64,000 nucleotides of DNA from Planctomycetaceae bacterium (GCA_005778405.1 SXOA01000180.1:62001-126000); one strand, 5' to 3'; positions 43,476-52,089 are shown, counted from the stretch's first letter. Numbers and translations are program-made. The notes: generated by a model not told the origin, from the letters alone.

Positions 43476-43976
43476 GTGCCAGCTAAGCCGGAAACCATTG
43501 CCGCCCTCGCTGCTAGATTCGCCGGCCTTTCCGCCAGCGAGTTCCGCGGCGACACGCGCGTGGTGGTGCTGAAGGATTCATTGCTGGCCGCGATGCAGCA
43601 CTTGAAGAGCGACGGCAAGTTTGATTTGCTGGTGGACGTCACCTGCGTCGACTATCTGAATTACCGCGATGCCCGCGACCGCTTTGGCCTGGTCTATTTG
43701 CTGGCGAACACAGTCACGAACGAACGGCTGACCGTCCGCTCCTTTCTGAATGAGCCGGATTTGACTGTCCCCTCCATGGTTCCGCTGTGGAGCGGGGCGA
43801 ACTGGCTGGAACGCGAAGTTTACGACATGTTTGGCATTCTATTCGACGGACACCCCGACCTCCGCCGCATCCTGATGCCCAACGAATTCGCCGAGTTTCC
43901 GCTCCGCAAAGATTATCCCCTCCAAGGCCGCGGCGAACGCCACAACTTCCCAGTCCTGAAACGTAATCAGGCTTAG
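43476..43976 (+). CDS. nuoC: NADH-quinone oxidoreductase subunit C
   Basis: 166 residues, separate from NuoD (not fused as in some bacteria). DLLVDVTCVDY and the C-terminal WLEREVYDMFGILFDGHPDL and RRILMP motif identify the 30-kDa subunit. Starts at GTG, five bases after the nuoB stop, with GGGAGG near the end of nuoB as a likely ribosome binding site. The next 43 bases hold short repeats of ATTAGACATTAGTCAT type. Confidence 0.95.
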   Translation: MPAKPETIAALAARFAGLSASEFRGDTRVVVLKDSLLAAMQHLKSDGKFDLLVDVTCVDYLNYRDARDRFGLVYLLANTVTNERLTVRSFLNEPDLTVPSMVPLWSGANWLEREVYDMFGILFDGHPDLRRILMPNEFAEFPLRKDYPLQGRGERHNFPVLKRNQA

Positions 43977-44019
43977 CCAAAGAACATTAGACATTAGTCA
44001 TAAGGATTTAGTCATTCCC
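43977..44019 (+). repeat. Short AT-rich direct repeats between nuoC and nuoD
   Basis: AACATTAGACATTAGTCATA then GATTTAGTCATT. The ATTAG/TAGTCAT units recur within 35 bases. It also holds AAGGA at 44002-44006, about 13 bases before the nuoD GTG. Confidence 0.4.
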
Positions 44020-45237
44020 GTGTCTGTCGCCGAAGCCACTCTCGAACAGCGTCCCCAGGAGCAAGACTACCTGTGGACCTTGAACTTCGGCCCGCAGCAT
44101 CCGGCCACGCATACCACGTTGCGCCTCGTCTTGAAACTCGACGGCGAACGAGTCGTCGATGCCGTTCCCGACATCGGCTACCTGCATAGCGGCTTTGAAA
44201 AAATTGGCGAACATCTCGATTACAACCAGTACGTCACCGTCACCGACCGGATGAACTACATTTCGCCGCTGGCCAACAACGTGGCCTGGCATGGAGCGGT
44301 GGAGAAGTTGCTCGGCATCGAGATCACCCCGCGATGCAAATACATTCGCACCATCATCGCGGAACTGGCCCGCATCAGCGACCACTTGCTCTCGACCGGG
44401 GCGATGGGGCTCGACACCGGGGCCTTCACGTTCTTTCTCTACGCTTTCTACCAGCGAGAACGGCTGTACGACATCTTCGAGGCGCTCTGCGGAGCCCGCT
44501 TCACCAACAGCTACACACGTGTGGGCGGAGTGATGCATGACATGACGCCCCTCGTCGTCCAGAAAATCCGGGCCTTCGTCAAGTCGTTCCCAGAAACGCT
44601 CGACGACATGGAGAAGCTGGTCAACCGCAACCGGATTTTTGTGGACCGAATGAAGGGAGTCGGCCTGCTATCGAAAGAAGAAGCCACCAACATGAGCGCG
44701 ACCGGTCCCGTCGCCCGGGCCAGCGGCGTCACCCGAGATTTGCGGAAGGACGAACCCTATCTCGCTTATGCCGACTTCGACTTCAACATTTGCTGTGCCA
44801 AAGCCGGCGACTGCTTCGCCCGTTACTACGTGCGGATGGCGGAGATGCGGGAGAGCCTGCGGATTGTGGCCGCGGCGATTGAGAACATTCCCTCTGGGCC
44901 GGCCAACGTCGGCGTCGATGAACGAACCGCCCTGCCGACGAAGCAGCAGGTCTATCAGACCATCGAAGGGACCATCACGCATTTTGAGCTGGTGATGCAA
45001 AACCGGGGCTTTACTGTTCCCAATGAAGAAACGTATTCGGCTATTGAAGCCCCCAACGGCGAGCTCGGCTTTTACCTGGCCGGGGACGGCAGCAACGTCG
45101 CCTACCGCGCCCGCTGCCGCCCGCCGAGCTTCATCCATTTCGCGTTGTTCCCGCAACTCATACGCGGACACACTCTGAGTGACGTCGTGGCGGTGCTGGG
45201 GAGTCTTAATATTATCGCGGCGGAGTTGGACCGGTAG
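44020..45237 (+). CDS. nuoD: NADH-quinone oxidoreductase subunit D
   Basis: 405 residues of the 49-kDa subunit, related to NiFe hydrogenase large subunits. Seen: FGPQHPATHTTLRLVLKLDG (His region of the quinone cavity), HSGFEKIGEHLDYNQY and ARCRPPSFIHFALFP near the end. Starts at GTG. The stop TAG is two bases before the nuoE ATG. It forms the quinone pocket with NuoB. Confidence 0.95.
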   Translation: MSVAEATLEQRPQEQDYLWTLNFGPQHPATHTTLRLVLKLDGERVVDAVPDIGYLHSGFEKIGEHLDYNQYVTVTDRMNYISPLANNVAWHGAVEKLLGIEITPRCKYIRTIIAELARISDHLLSTGAMGLDTGAFTFFLYAFYQRERLYDIFEALCGARFTNSYTRVGGVMHDMTPLVVQKIRAFVKSFPETLDDMEKLVNRNRIFVDRMKGVGLLSKEEATNMSATGPVARASGVTRDLRKDEPYLAYADFDFNICCAKAGDCFARYYVRMAEMRESLRIVAAAIENIPSGPANVGVDERTALPTKQQVYQTIEGTITHFELVMQNRGFTVPNEETYSAIEAPNGELGFYLAGDGSNVAYRARCRPPSFIHFALFPQLIRGHTLSDVVAVLGSLNIIAAELDR

Positions 45238-45239
45238 AA

Positions 45240-45725
45240 ATGGCAGACAAACCCCGCATCCTGACCGACGAAATGATCGCCGAAATCAAGGCGTTCTTTC
45301 CGCGCTATCCGTCCAAACAGGCGGTCACGCTGCCGGCGTTGCATATCGTCAATGAGAAACTCCGATACGTGCCGCTACGGGCCGTAGTAGAAATCGCCCA
45401 CCTGCTAGAACTGCATCCCTCCCAAGTCCAGGATACGCTCACCTTTTACGGTTACTTCAAGCAGGACGCCCCCGCTGGCCGCTGCCGCCTGTGGGTTTGC
45501 CGGAGTATTAGCTGTGCCCTTCGCGGCGGCGACGAGCTGCTCGACCATCTTTCGCATTCGCTCGGTGTGAAGCCCGGCGAAACCACTGCCGACGGTCGCA
45601 TCACGCTTGAATACGCCGAGTGCCTCGGTGCCTGCGAGCACGCCCCTTGTGTTCTGGCGAATGAAAAACTAATCCCCAGCGTCAGCCATCATGAAGCGGA
45701 TGAGCTTGTGCAAACGGTGAAATAG
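45240..45725 (+). CDS. nuoE: NADH-quinone oxidoreductase subunit E
   Basis: 161 residues of the thioredoxin-like 2Fe-2S subunit. Cluster N1a ligands are VCRSISCALRG (CxxxxC) and CLGACEHAPCV (CxxxC). It binds NuoF in the NADH-oxidising module. It starts at ATG two bases after nuoD and ends three bases before nuoF, so translation is tightly coupled across these genes. Confidence 0.94.
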   Translation: MADKPRILTDEMIAEIKAFFPRYPSKQAVTLPALHIVNEKLRYVPLRAVVEIAHLLELHPSQVQDTLTFYGYFKQDAPAGRCRLWVCRSISCALRGGDELLDHLSHSLGVKPGETTADGRITLEYAECLGACEHAPCVLANEKLIPSVSHHEADELVQTVK

Positions 45726-45728
45726 AGA

Positions 45729-47084
45729 ATGTCCGAATTTAAACCAGTCCTGTTAGCCAGTGTTGGCAAGCCCGAAAGCCATACGCGAAAAGTGTATGAG
45801 CAGAGCGGCGGCTATCAGGCGCTGCGCAAGGTGCTGAAGACGCTCAGCCCGAAGGATGTACAAGAGCAGACAAAGGCGAGCGGACTGCGTGGGCGAGGCG
45901 GAGCCGGTTTTCCGACGGGGCTGAAGTGGACGTTCTTGCCGAAGGACCATCCGGGGCCGATTTACTTTTGCCTCAATGCCGACGAAAGCGAGCCGGGGAC
46001 GTTCAACAACCGCATCCTGATGGAGGACGACCCGCACCAGGTGCTGGAAGGGCTCATCATCAGTTGTTTTGCTACCAATTCCGCGGTGGCGTATTTCTAT
46101 ATGCGGTGCGAGTATCCGCTGGCGTATAAGCGAATCTGCCAGGCGGTCGCCGAATGTTATGAAGCCGGCTATCTCGGCAAGAACATCCTCGGCAGCGGCT
46201 ACTCGCTGGAGATTCACGTCCATCGCGGCGCGGGGGCCTATATCTGTGGCGAAGAGACTGGCCTCATCGAAAGCCTGGAAGGAAAACGGGCCTGGCCCCG
46301 CATCAAGCCGCCATTCCCCGCCGTGGAAGGTGCCTTCCGCAAGCCGACAGTGGTGAACAACGTCGAGACCGTGGCCTGTGTCAAGCATATTTTCGACCGG
46401 GGAGTGGACTGGTTCAAATCCATCGGCATCCCGCCCGACCCGAACAATCCTCGCGACGCTGGCAGCTATGGGCCGAAACTCTACTGTCTATCCGGCCACA
46501 TCAACAAACCAGGCTGCTACGAAGCGCCCCTCGGCATCACCGTGACGGAGCTGATCGAGGAATTCGGCGGCGGCGTCTGGAAAGGTCGCAAAGCCAAGGC
46601 GGCTATCCCGGGTGGCATTAGCATGGGGCTGCTGAAAGAAAACGAGTTCCATTGCAAGCTCGATTTCAACGGCCCCGGCAAGTTCGGCTGTCTCGGCCTC
46701 GGCACGGCAGCCGTCGTCGTCATGGACGAAACAGTCCGGATGGTCGATTTCCTCCTCAACAGTTGCCGCTTCTTTTCCCACGAAAGCTGCGGCCAATGCA
46801 CCCCCTGCCGCGAAGGGACCAGTTGGGCCACCAAGATGATGACCCGCATCAAGCATGGCAAAGGGCGGCTCAAGGATCTGGACTTGCTGTTGGAAATCGC
46901 TGAGAACATCGGCATCATGCCCGGCACAACGATCTGCGGCCTGGCGGACGGCGCGGCCTGGCCGCTTAAGAACTGCATCAAAAAATTCCGTAATGAGCTG
47001 GAAGTTTACATCAAAAGCACCAACCCTAGCGGCTGGATGGAAACAGCGGCCGTCCCCGCCTTGCAACTACTCGACATCCACTAA
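45729..47084 (+). CDS. nuoF: NADH-quinone oxidoreductase subunit F
   Basis: 451 residues. It binds NADH and FMN and carries cluster N3. The FMN/NADH glycine-rich stretch is GLRGRGGAGFPTGLKW and the NADH region NADESEPGTFNNR; the 4Fe-4S cysteines are in ESCGQCTPCREGT (about residue 352) and GTTICGLA (about 399). The following 26 bases carry TTGAACTTGGAACTTTGAAC, a short direct repeat, before nuoG. Confidence 0.96.
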   Translation: MSEFKPVLLASVGKPESHTRKVYEQSGGYQALRKVLKTLSPKDVQEQTKASGLRGRGGAGFPTGLKWTFLPKDHPGPIYFCLNADESEPGTFNNRILMEDDPHQVLEGLIISCFATNSAVAYFYMRCEYPLAYKRICQAVAECYEAGYLGKNILGSGYSLEIHVHRGAGAYICGEETGLIESLEGKRAWPRIKPPFPAVEGAFRKPTVVNNVETVACVKHIFDRGVDWFKSIGIPPDPNNPRDAGSYGPKLYCLSGHINKPGCYEAPLGITVTELIEEFGGGVWKGRKAKAAIPGGISMGLLKENEFHCKLDFNGPGKFGCLGLGTAAVVVMDETVRMVDFLLNSCRFFSHESCGQCTPCREGTSWATKMMTRIKHGKGRLKDLDLLLEIAENIGIMPGTTICGLADGAAWPLKNCIKKFRNELEVYIKSTNPSGWMETAAVPALQLLDIH

Positions 47085-47110
47085 CCTTGAACTTGGAACT
47101 TTGAACTAAC
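47085..47110 (+). repeat. TTGAACTTGGAACTTTGAAC-type direct repeat between nuoF and nuoG
   Basis: Two GAACTT units separated by GG, then a final GAACT, filling most of the gap between nuoF and nuoG. Confidence 0.4.
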
Positions 47111-48736
47111 GTGCCCACCGTCTTCGTCAACGGCCAGGAAATCACGATTGGCGACAAGGAGCGCCTCAATGGCATTCAGGTTGCCGAGCGGGCCGGCGTG
47201 GACATTCCTCGGTACTGCTGGCATCCGGGGCTTTCGGTCGTCGCTAGTTGCCGCATGTGTCTGGTCGAGGCTGGAAAGAAGGACTCGGCGACCGGCAAGA
47301 TCACGATGCAGCCCAAGGTGGTTCCCGCCTGCCAGACGCCGGCGACGGATGGCACCGTTTTCGTCACGAACAGCCCGAAGGTCATTGAGGCCCGCGCGAT
47401 GGTCGAAGAGGATCTGCTCCTTCGCCACCCTGTCGATTGCCCCATCTGCGACAAAGCGGGCGAATGCTCGCTGCAGGACTACCATTTCGAGCATGGCCGT
47501 GAGGAGCGGCGGGCCGACATCCAGCCCTTCACCAGCCGGCGACGAGAACTCGGAGACACGGTCACGCTGTTCGTGGACCGCTGCGTGATGTGTACCCGCT
47601 GCGTCCGCTTCACGCGGGAAGTATCCGGCACGAGCGAGCTCATGGTCATCAATCGGGGTGCCCATGAAGAGATTGATGTCTTCCGCGACGAGAACGGCAA
47701 ACTCGAATTCCCGCTCGACAACAAGCTCTCCGGCAACGTCGTGGACCTCTGCCCCGTCGGTGCCCTGGGGGACAAGGACTTCCTCTACCAGCAGCGAGTC
47801 TGGTTCATGAAGTCGCACGACAACGTCTGCGCCGGCTGCTCGACGGGTTGCTCCATCAAGGTGGAGGAAAACCAGGATCATGTTTATCGCCTGAAGCCGC
47901 GGACCAATCCGCACGTCAACGGCTACTGGATGTGCGACGAGGGGCGATATGGTTTTCATCACGTGCATGACGCCAACCGAGTCACGGAACCCCGCCGCTT
48001 GGAAAAAACCGGCTACGTCAATGTCGAATGGTCCGTGCTCCCGCAGGAACTGCACGCGAAGCTGAAGAAGACGAGCCGCCTGGCAGTGGTTTTGTCACCG
48101 CATTTGACCGTGGAGGAAGCTTATCTTCTCGCCAAGTACGCGAAGAGCATTGATTCCAGCGCGGTCCTGGCTCTCGGCCCGGTCCCCACCCAAGGGACCG
48201 ACGAGAAATTCAAGAGCGGCTTTGTGATTCATGCTGAAAAATGCCCGAATCGCCGTGGCGTGGAATCCGTCGTCGCCTCGCTCGGCGGCAGTTTGCTCAA
48301 CTGGGGTGATTTTCTGGGGCTCGCGGAAAGCGAAGCCTTCGGCGCGGTATGGATCACCGGCGGCTACAAGACCAATTGGAACGACGACGCAGCCGTCGCC
48401 AGCCTGGCGAATTCCAAGCTCCTCATTGTGCAAGATTGTTTCGCTTCGCCGCTTTGGGACCGGGCCGATTACCAGCTTCCTTCCGCGACATTCGCGGAGC
48501 GGGAAGGTTCGTACGTCAATTACCAGGATCGGTTGCAGTCGTTTAAGTGGGCCGTTCGTCCGCCGCAAGGCGTCAAAGCGGATGGGCAGCTTTACTGGCA
48601 GTTGCTCGGCCGCACCGGCCTTTACAATGCGGCCGTCGTGGTAGAAGAAATAGGGCGAGAGATTCCGGTCTTCGCCCCGGCGATCGGCGGTGTGCCTGAA
48701 CCCGGTGTCGATTTGAAAGTGAACCAAATTGCGTAA
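47111..48736 (+). CDS. nuoG: NADH-quinone oxidoreductase subunit G, short form
   Basis: 541 residues, well below the 680-900 of most NuoG. The N-terminus has the 2Fe-2S ligands YCWHPGLSVVASCRMC, then VDCPICDKAGECSLQDYHFE (His and Cys ligands), CVMCTRCVRF and LCPVGAL, and NVCAGCSTGCSIKVEENQ for the extra cluster near the molybdopterin fold. The molybdopterin-like domain that follows is reduced. Electron-transfer clusters look complete, so the shortening probably removes the redox-inactive outer domain. GTG start. Confidence 0.93.
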   Translation: MPTVFVNGQEITIGDKERLNGIQVAERAGVDIPRYCWHPGLSVVASCRMCLVEAGKKDSATGKITMQPKVVPACQTPATDGTVFVTNSPKVIEARAMVEEDLLLRHPVDCPICDKAGECSLQDYHFEHGREERRADIQPFTSRRRELGDTVTLFVDRCVMCTRCVRFTREVSGTSELMVINRGAHEEIDVFRDENGKLEFPLDNKLSGNVVDLCPVGALGDKDFLYQQRVWFMKSHDNVCAGCSTGCSIKVEENQDHVYRLKPRTNPHVNGYWMCDEGRYGFHHVHDANRVTEPRRLEKTGYVNVEWSVLPQELHAKLKKTSRLAVVLSPHLTVEEAYLLAKYAKSIDSSAVLALGPVPTQGTDEKFKSGFVIHAEKCPNRRGVESVVASLGGSLLNWGDFLGLAESEAFGAVWITGGYKTNWNDDAAVASLANSKLLIVQDCFASPLWDRADYQLPSATFAEREGSYVNYQDRLQSFKWAVRPPQGVKADGQLYWQLLGRTGLYNAAVVVEEIGREIPVFAPAIGGVPEPGVDLKVNQIA

Positions 48737-48741
48737 TAGTA

Positions 48742-48789
48742 GTCCGCTCACTCCGTGAGCGGACATGCCGGCACACGGCGTGTGTCGGC
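48742..48789 (+). repeat. Tandem 10-3-10 stem-loops between nuoG and nuoH
   Basis: GTCCGCTCAC-TCC-GTGAGCGGAC (48742-48764) and GCCGGCACAC-GGC-GTGTGTCGGC (48767-48789) have ten-base stems and three-base loops, two bases apart; the first is perfect and the second has one G-T pair. They lie in the nuoG-nuoH gap. Confidence 0.8.
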
Positions 48790-48803
48790 GACAAACTCAA
48801 AAA

Positions 48804-50048
48804 ATGATCCCAGCCCTCATCAAAATCGGCATTCTCATCGGCGGCCTCATGACCGCGGCGGCCTATTTTGTGCTGCTCGAGCGGCGGATGGCGGCCTGGA
48901 TCCAGGACCGCATCGGCCCCAACCGCGTGGGCGTGCCCCTGTCACTTTTCGGCTTTAAGGATCTGGCTCTTTGGGGATTTGGCCAACCGGCGGCGGACGG
49001 GCTCAAGTTCATCTTCAAAGAGGAATACACCCCCGCTCATGTCGACAAGCGGCTGTATGTCATCGCTCCCATCGTCATTCTGGCCGCTGCTCTGGCTATC
49101 TTCGCGGTCATTCCCTTCGGCAGCATGTTGCCGCCACTCGATGATTTCGGAATCCCGACCGGCGGCGACCCGGTTCAGCTCGTCGTCGCTCCCGGCGTGG
49201 ACGTAGGGATGATTTTCGTTTTTGCCCTCTCTAGCATTGCCGTCTACGGCGTCATCCTCGGCGGCTGGGCCAGCAACAATAAATACAGCTTCCTCGGCGG
49301 CCTCCGCAGCAGTGCCCAGCTCATCGCTTATGAACTGCCGATGGGCCTGGGCATTCTCGGCGTCGTGCTCGCAGCCGGGTCGCTCAACCTGGAAAAAATC
49401 ATGCAGGCCCAGGTCAACGGCCCCTGGTTCGCCATCGCCCAGCCGCTCGGCTTCCTCGTCTTCGTTATCGCCGCTTTCGCCGAAGCTGCCCGCCTCCCCT
49501 TCGACCTCCCCGAAGCCGAGCAGGAGCTGATCGGCGGCTACCACACGGAATACGCCGGCATGAAACTGCTGCTATTCCTGGTAGCGGAATTCCTGCACAT
49601 GATCACCGCCTCGTTTCTGATTGTCATTCTGTTCCTCGGCGGCTGGCACTTCCCTTGGATCACCGGCCCGGCCGATGCGGAAATTGGCTGGCTCACCGCC
49701 ATCATCCGGCTGATCGTGTTCAATACTAAGATCTTCCTCGTGATTGTGTTCTTCATGATGGTCCGCTGGAGTTGGCCCCGCTTCCGCTACGATCAGCTGA
49801 TGTCGCTGGCCTGGAAAATTATGCTGCCGCTGGGTCTGGTCAACTTTGTCGCGGTCGCCGTCATGCAGGAAGCCCGCCATGCTCTTGGCTCCAAGGCAGA
49901 GAACCTCGGTTGGACGCTGATGGTCATCGTGTTCTCGTGGGGCATCTGCATTGCCGCCTGGGTAGTGGCCGCGTGGTTCAATCCGCTGATCACAGATAAT
50001 CGCCCCAGGCGCATGCTCGCCACGGCCGAGGTGGATTCGCAAATCTAG
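48804..50048 (+). CDS. nuoH: NADH-quinone oxidoreductase subunit H
   Basis: 414 residues with about eight transmembrane segments. It lies at the junction of the arms and helps form the quinone tunnel. Seen: LLERRMAAWIQDRIGPNRVG, GGWASNNKYSFLGGLRSSAQ and FDLPEAEQELIGGYHTEYAG. The start at ATG 48804 is preferred: the earlier frame from 48765 would translate the repeat at 48767-48789. The operon continues after a 132-base gap to nuoI. Confidence 0.95.
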   Translation: MIPALIKIGILIGGLMTAAAYFVLLERRMAAWIQDRIGPNRVGVPLSLFGFKDLALWGFGQPAADGLKFIFKEEYTPAHVDKRLYVIAPIVILAAALAIFAVIPFGSMLPPLDDFGIPTGGDPVQLVVAPGVDVGMIFVFALSSIAVYGVILGGWASNNKYSFLGGLRSSAQLIAYELPMGLGILGVVLAAGSLNLEKIMQAQVNGPWFAIAQPLGFLVFVIAAFAEAARLPFDLPEAEQELIGGYHTEYAGMKLLLFLVAEFLHMITASFLIVILFLGGWHFPWITGPADAEIGWLTAIIRLIVFNTKIFLVIVFFMMVRWSWPRFRYDQLMSLAWKIMLPLGLVNFVAVAVMQEARHALGSKAENLGWTLMVIVFSWGICIAAWVVAAWFNPLITDNRPRRMLATAEVDSQI

Positions 50049-50049
50049 T

Positions 50050-50084
50050 CCCCTCTCCCTTTGGGAAAGGGTTCGGGTGAGGGT
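50050..50084 (+). repeat. Family B repeat, copy 1
   Basis: CCCCTCTCCCTTTGGGAAAG followed by GGTTCGGGTGAGGGT. It starts two bases after the nuoH stop. Related copies: 50138-50170 (opposite orientation) and 57758-57792. Confidence 0.7.
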
Positions 50085-50137
50085 CTTACAACTTCAATCA
50101 CGGCCAGTACGCTCAAACTGAAAACGTAAACCCCAAA

Positions 50138-50170
50138 ACCCTCACCCCAGCCCTCTCCCTGGGGGAGAGG
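50138..50170 (-). repeat. Family B repeat, copy 2, inverted
   Basis: Read on the minus strand: CCTCTCCCCCAGGGAGAGGG, then CTGGGGTGAGGGT. Together with copy 1 it flanks a 53-base AT-richer middle. Its plus-strand end, GGAGAGG, lies ten bases before the nuoI ATG and so provides that gene's Shine-Dalgarno sequence. Confidence 0.7.
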
Positions 50171-50180
50171 TAGTAATAAT

Positions 50181-50729
50181 ATGAAACCAGACGACTCCTC
50201 GATCACCTGGATTCCCGAGCCCCAACTGGGGATGACTGGCAAAATGTTCTTGCCGCTCTTCGTCCAAGGGCTGACCACGACCTTCAAGCATTTGAAGAAG
50301 TCGCTGGGTGGGGGCACGGTGACGACCAGCTATCCGGACCAGGAGCCGGCGATTGCCGCCCCGCTGATTTACCGCGGCGTCCATCGGCTGAACAAGGACC
50401 ACGAGGGGCGGGTCAAATGCGTGGCCTGCTTCCTGTGTGCCACCGCCTGCCCGGCCCACTGCATCGACATCATCGCCGCCGAAAGCCCCTGGCCCGACCG
50501 AGAAAAATACCCCGAGAGCTTTGCCATCGACGAGCTTCGCTGCATTTACTGCGGCATGTGCGAGGAAGCCTGTCCTGTCGACGCAGTCGAGTTGACCAGC
50601 CTCTACAACCTCACCGGTCGCAGCCGCGAGGAGATGATCTTCGACAAGGAAAAGCTTCTCTCCGTCTTTGACGCGACGAAAGACAAAGAACCGATGAAGT
50701 CGGAAGCGTTCGGAGGGACCGTCACATGA
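50181..50729 (+). CDS. nuoI: NADH-quinone oxidoreductase subunit I
   Basis: 182 residues with two 4Fe-4S motifs: KCVACFLCATACPAHCI and CIYCGMCEEACPVDAVEL, giving clusters N6a and N6b. It lies between NuoG and NuoB in the electron chain. The start at 50181 has GGAGAGG ten bases upstream, formed by repeat copy 2. Its stop overlaps nuoJ by four bases (ATGA). Confidence 0.95.
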   Translation: MKPDDSSITWIPEPQLGMTGKMFLPLFVQGLTTTFKHLKKSLGGGTVTTSYPDQEPAIAAPLIYRGVHRLNKDHEGRVKCVACFLCATACPAHCIDIIAAESPWPDREKYPESFAIDELRCIYCGMCEEACPVDAVELTSLYNLTGRSREEMIFDKEKLLSVFDATKDKEPMKSEAFGGTVT

Positions 50730-51592
50730 GCGGCCTGCTCCTGGCTTTTCTGCCGGACATTCAGACGATTTGCTCCTGCCGCAGCTTCTGGGCGCTGCTC
50801 GTGGGCTCCGTCGGCCTCTGGCTCGCCATGCCGCAGCGGATTCGCTACGGCAACACCATCGGCGGTGTGCTCGGCATCGTCGCGTTGGGGCTCTTTGCGT
50901 CCGATTGGCCGAAGCTGTTTCCCTGGACCGACCAGGCGGTCTTCTGGCTCATCTCCGCGGTGACGATTATCGCGGCGGTGGCCACGATTTCCTCGCAGAG
51001 TCCCGTTTATTGCGCCATCTGGTTCGCACTTTCACTGCTGGGGACGGCCGGACTCTTCTTCTTCAATGGAGCGGAGTTTCTGGGCGTGGCGACGGTGGTC
51101 GTTTATGCCGGAGCGATCGTCGTCACCTTCCTGTTCGTCATCATGCTGGCGAGTCCCGCAGGGCATGCTTCCTATGATCGCCTCTCCTGGGGCTGGTTTG
51201 GGCGAACAGCCTCCGTTTTTGCCGCTGCGGCGATCGTCGGAATTTTGACGATGCTGCTCGGCACTTTGAAAGAGCAGGCGATTGTGAAGCAGCGGGAACA
51301 GACTGCGGCAACAACAGTAGCGACATTGTCCAAGTCTCATTCGACGGAGCCCGGCCGAATTGCCGCCAAAGCAGCAAAGCCAATCAAGGTCTTCGGCTCT
51401 GAAGACCACATGGCCAATCTCGGCAAAGTTCTCTTCAGTCAACATCTCATCAGTGTGGAGGTTGCGGGAACCTTGCTCTTGGCGGCGCTCGTGGGAGCCA
51501 TCTCCATCGCCATCCACGGCAAGCGGCGGCTGGAGACGCGGGTGGAAGAGGCCCTACGCCAGGATGCAGCGACTGCGGAGGCCCGCGCATGA
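50726..51592 (+). CDS. nuoJ: NADH-quinone oxidoreductase subunit J, with extended loop
   Basis: 288 residues, longer than the usual 160-200. Five transmembrane segments are seen, including the last, ISVEVAGTLLLAALVGAISI, which matches the family. An inserted hydrophilic stretch of about residues 172-230 (Ala/Thr/Lys-rich, QREQTAATTVATLSKSHS) accounts for the extra length. ATGA overlaps with both nuoI and nuoK. Confidence 0.92.
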   Translation: MSGLLLAFLPDIQTICSCRSFWALLVGSVGLWLAMPQRIRYGNTIGGVLGIVALGLFASDWPKLFPWTDQAVFWLISAVTIIAAVATISSQSPVYCAIWFALSLLGTAGLFFFNGAEFLGVATVVVYAGAIVVTFLFVIMLASPAGHASYDRLSWGWFGRTASVFAAAAIVGILTMLLGTLKEQAIVKQREQTAATTVATLSKSHSTEPGRIAAKAAKPIKVFGSEDHMANLGKVLFSQHLISVEVAGTLLLAALVGAISIAIHGKRRLETRVEEALRQDAATAEARA

Positions 51593-52032
51593 ACGAGCTG
51601 AGCCTCCTCTATAACTATCTGCTGGTCGGGGCGATTCTGTTCGCTCTCGGCCTGGTTGGCTTTCTCACGCGGCGGAACCTGATTGTCATGTTCCTCTGTG
51701 CCGAGATGATGCTGCAAGGCGTTTCGCTCACGCTCATCGGCTTCGGCCGCTTTCATGCCGATTGGGGCGGGCAGATGCTCGTCATCTTCATCATCACCGT
51801 CGCCGCCTGCGAAGCCGGCATTGCGATGGCCCTGATCCTGATGCTCGCCCAGCGCGCCGGCAAGCTCGACAGCGCGATTTGGCAAGACCTCCGCGAAGAA
51901 GGCCAGCCCGCCTACGTCGATCGCCGCGTCCCCGAGGAGCGAACCGAGGACCAAGTCTGGCCCACGCTCACTTCCGCCGGCCGCGAACCCGTCCCCGACC
52001 TGGACGAAGCAACCCACAGGAGCAAAGTCTGA
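51589..52032 (+). CDS. nuoK: NADH-quinone oxidoreductase subunit K, with C-terminal extension
   Basis: 147 residues instead of about 100. Three transmembrane segments carry the family pattern (LLVGAILFALGLVGFLTRR, FLCAEMMLQGVSLTLIGFG with the conserved Glu, and CEAGIAMALILMLAQRAG). Residues of about 100-147 are a hydrophilic tail rich in Glu, Arg and Pro (REEGQPAYVDRRVPEERTED) that standard NuoK lacks. ATGA overlap with nuoJ. Confidence 0.93.
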   Translation: MNELSLLYNYLLVGAILFALGLVGFLTRRNLIVMFLCAEMMLQGVSLTLIGFGRFHADWGGQMLVIFIITVAACEAGIAMALILMLAQRAGKLDSAIWQDLREEGQPAYVDRRVPEERTEDQVWPTLTSAGREPVPDLDEATHRSKV

Positions 52033-52038
52033 CCTTTC

Positions 52039-52089
52039 GTAGGATGGGCTTCCAAGCCCGTCCCGGACGGCCTGGGAAGGCCATCCTAC
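52039..52089 (+). repeat. Multi-branched palindromic element between nuoK and nuoL
   Basis: Outer nine-base arms GTAGGATGG (52039-52047) and CCATCCTAC (52081-52089) enclose GGGCTT-CC-AAGCCC, a CGTCC-C-GGACG palindrome (52059-52069) and GGCCT/AGGCC. It fills the nuoK-nuoL gap. Confidence 0.75.

Noticed and set aside
48765-48803. Longer nuoH start adding PAHGVCRRQTQK
   Set aside because: These residues are a translation of the tandem hairpin repeat; ATG at 48804 matches the family N-terminus.
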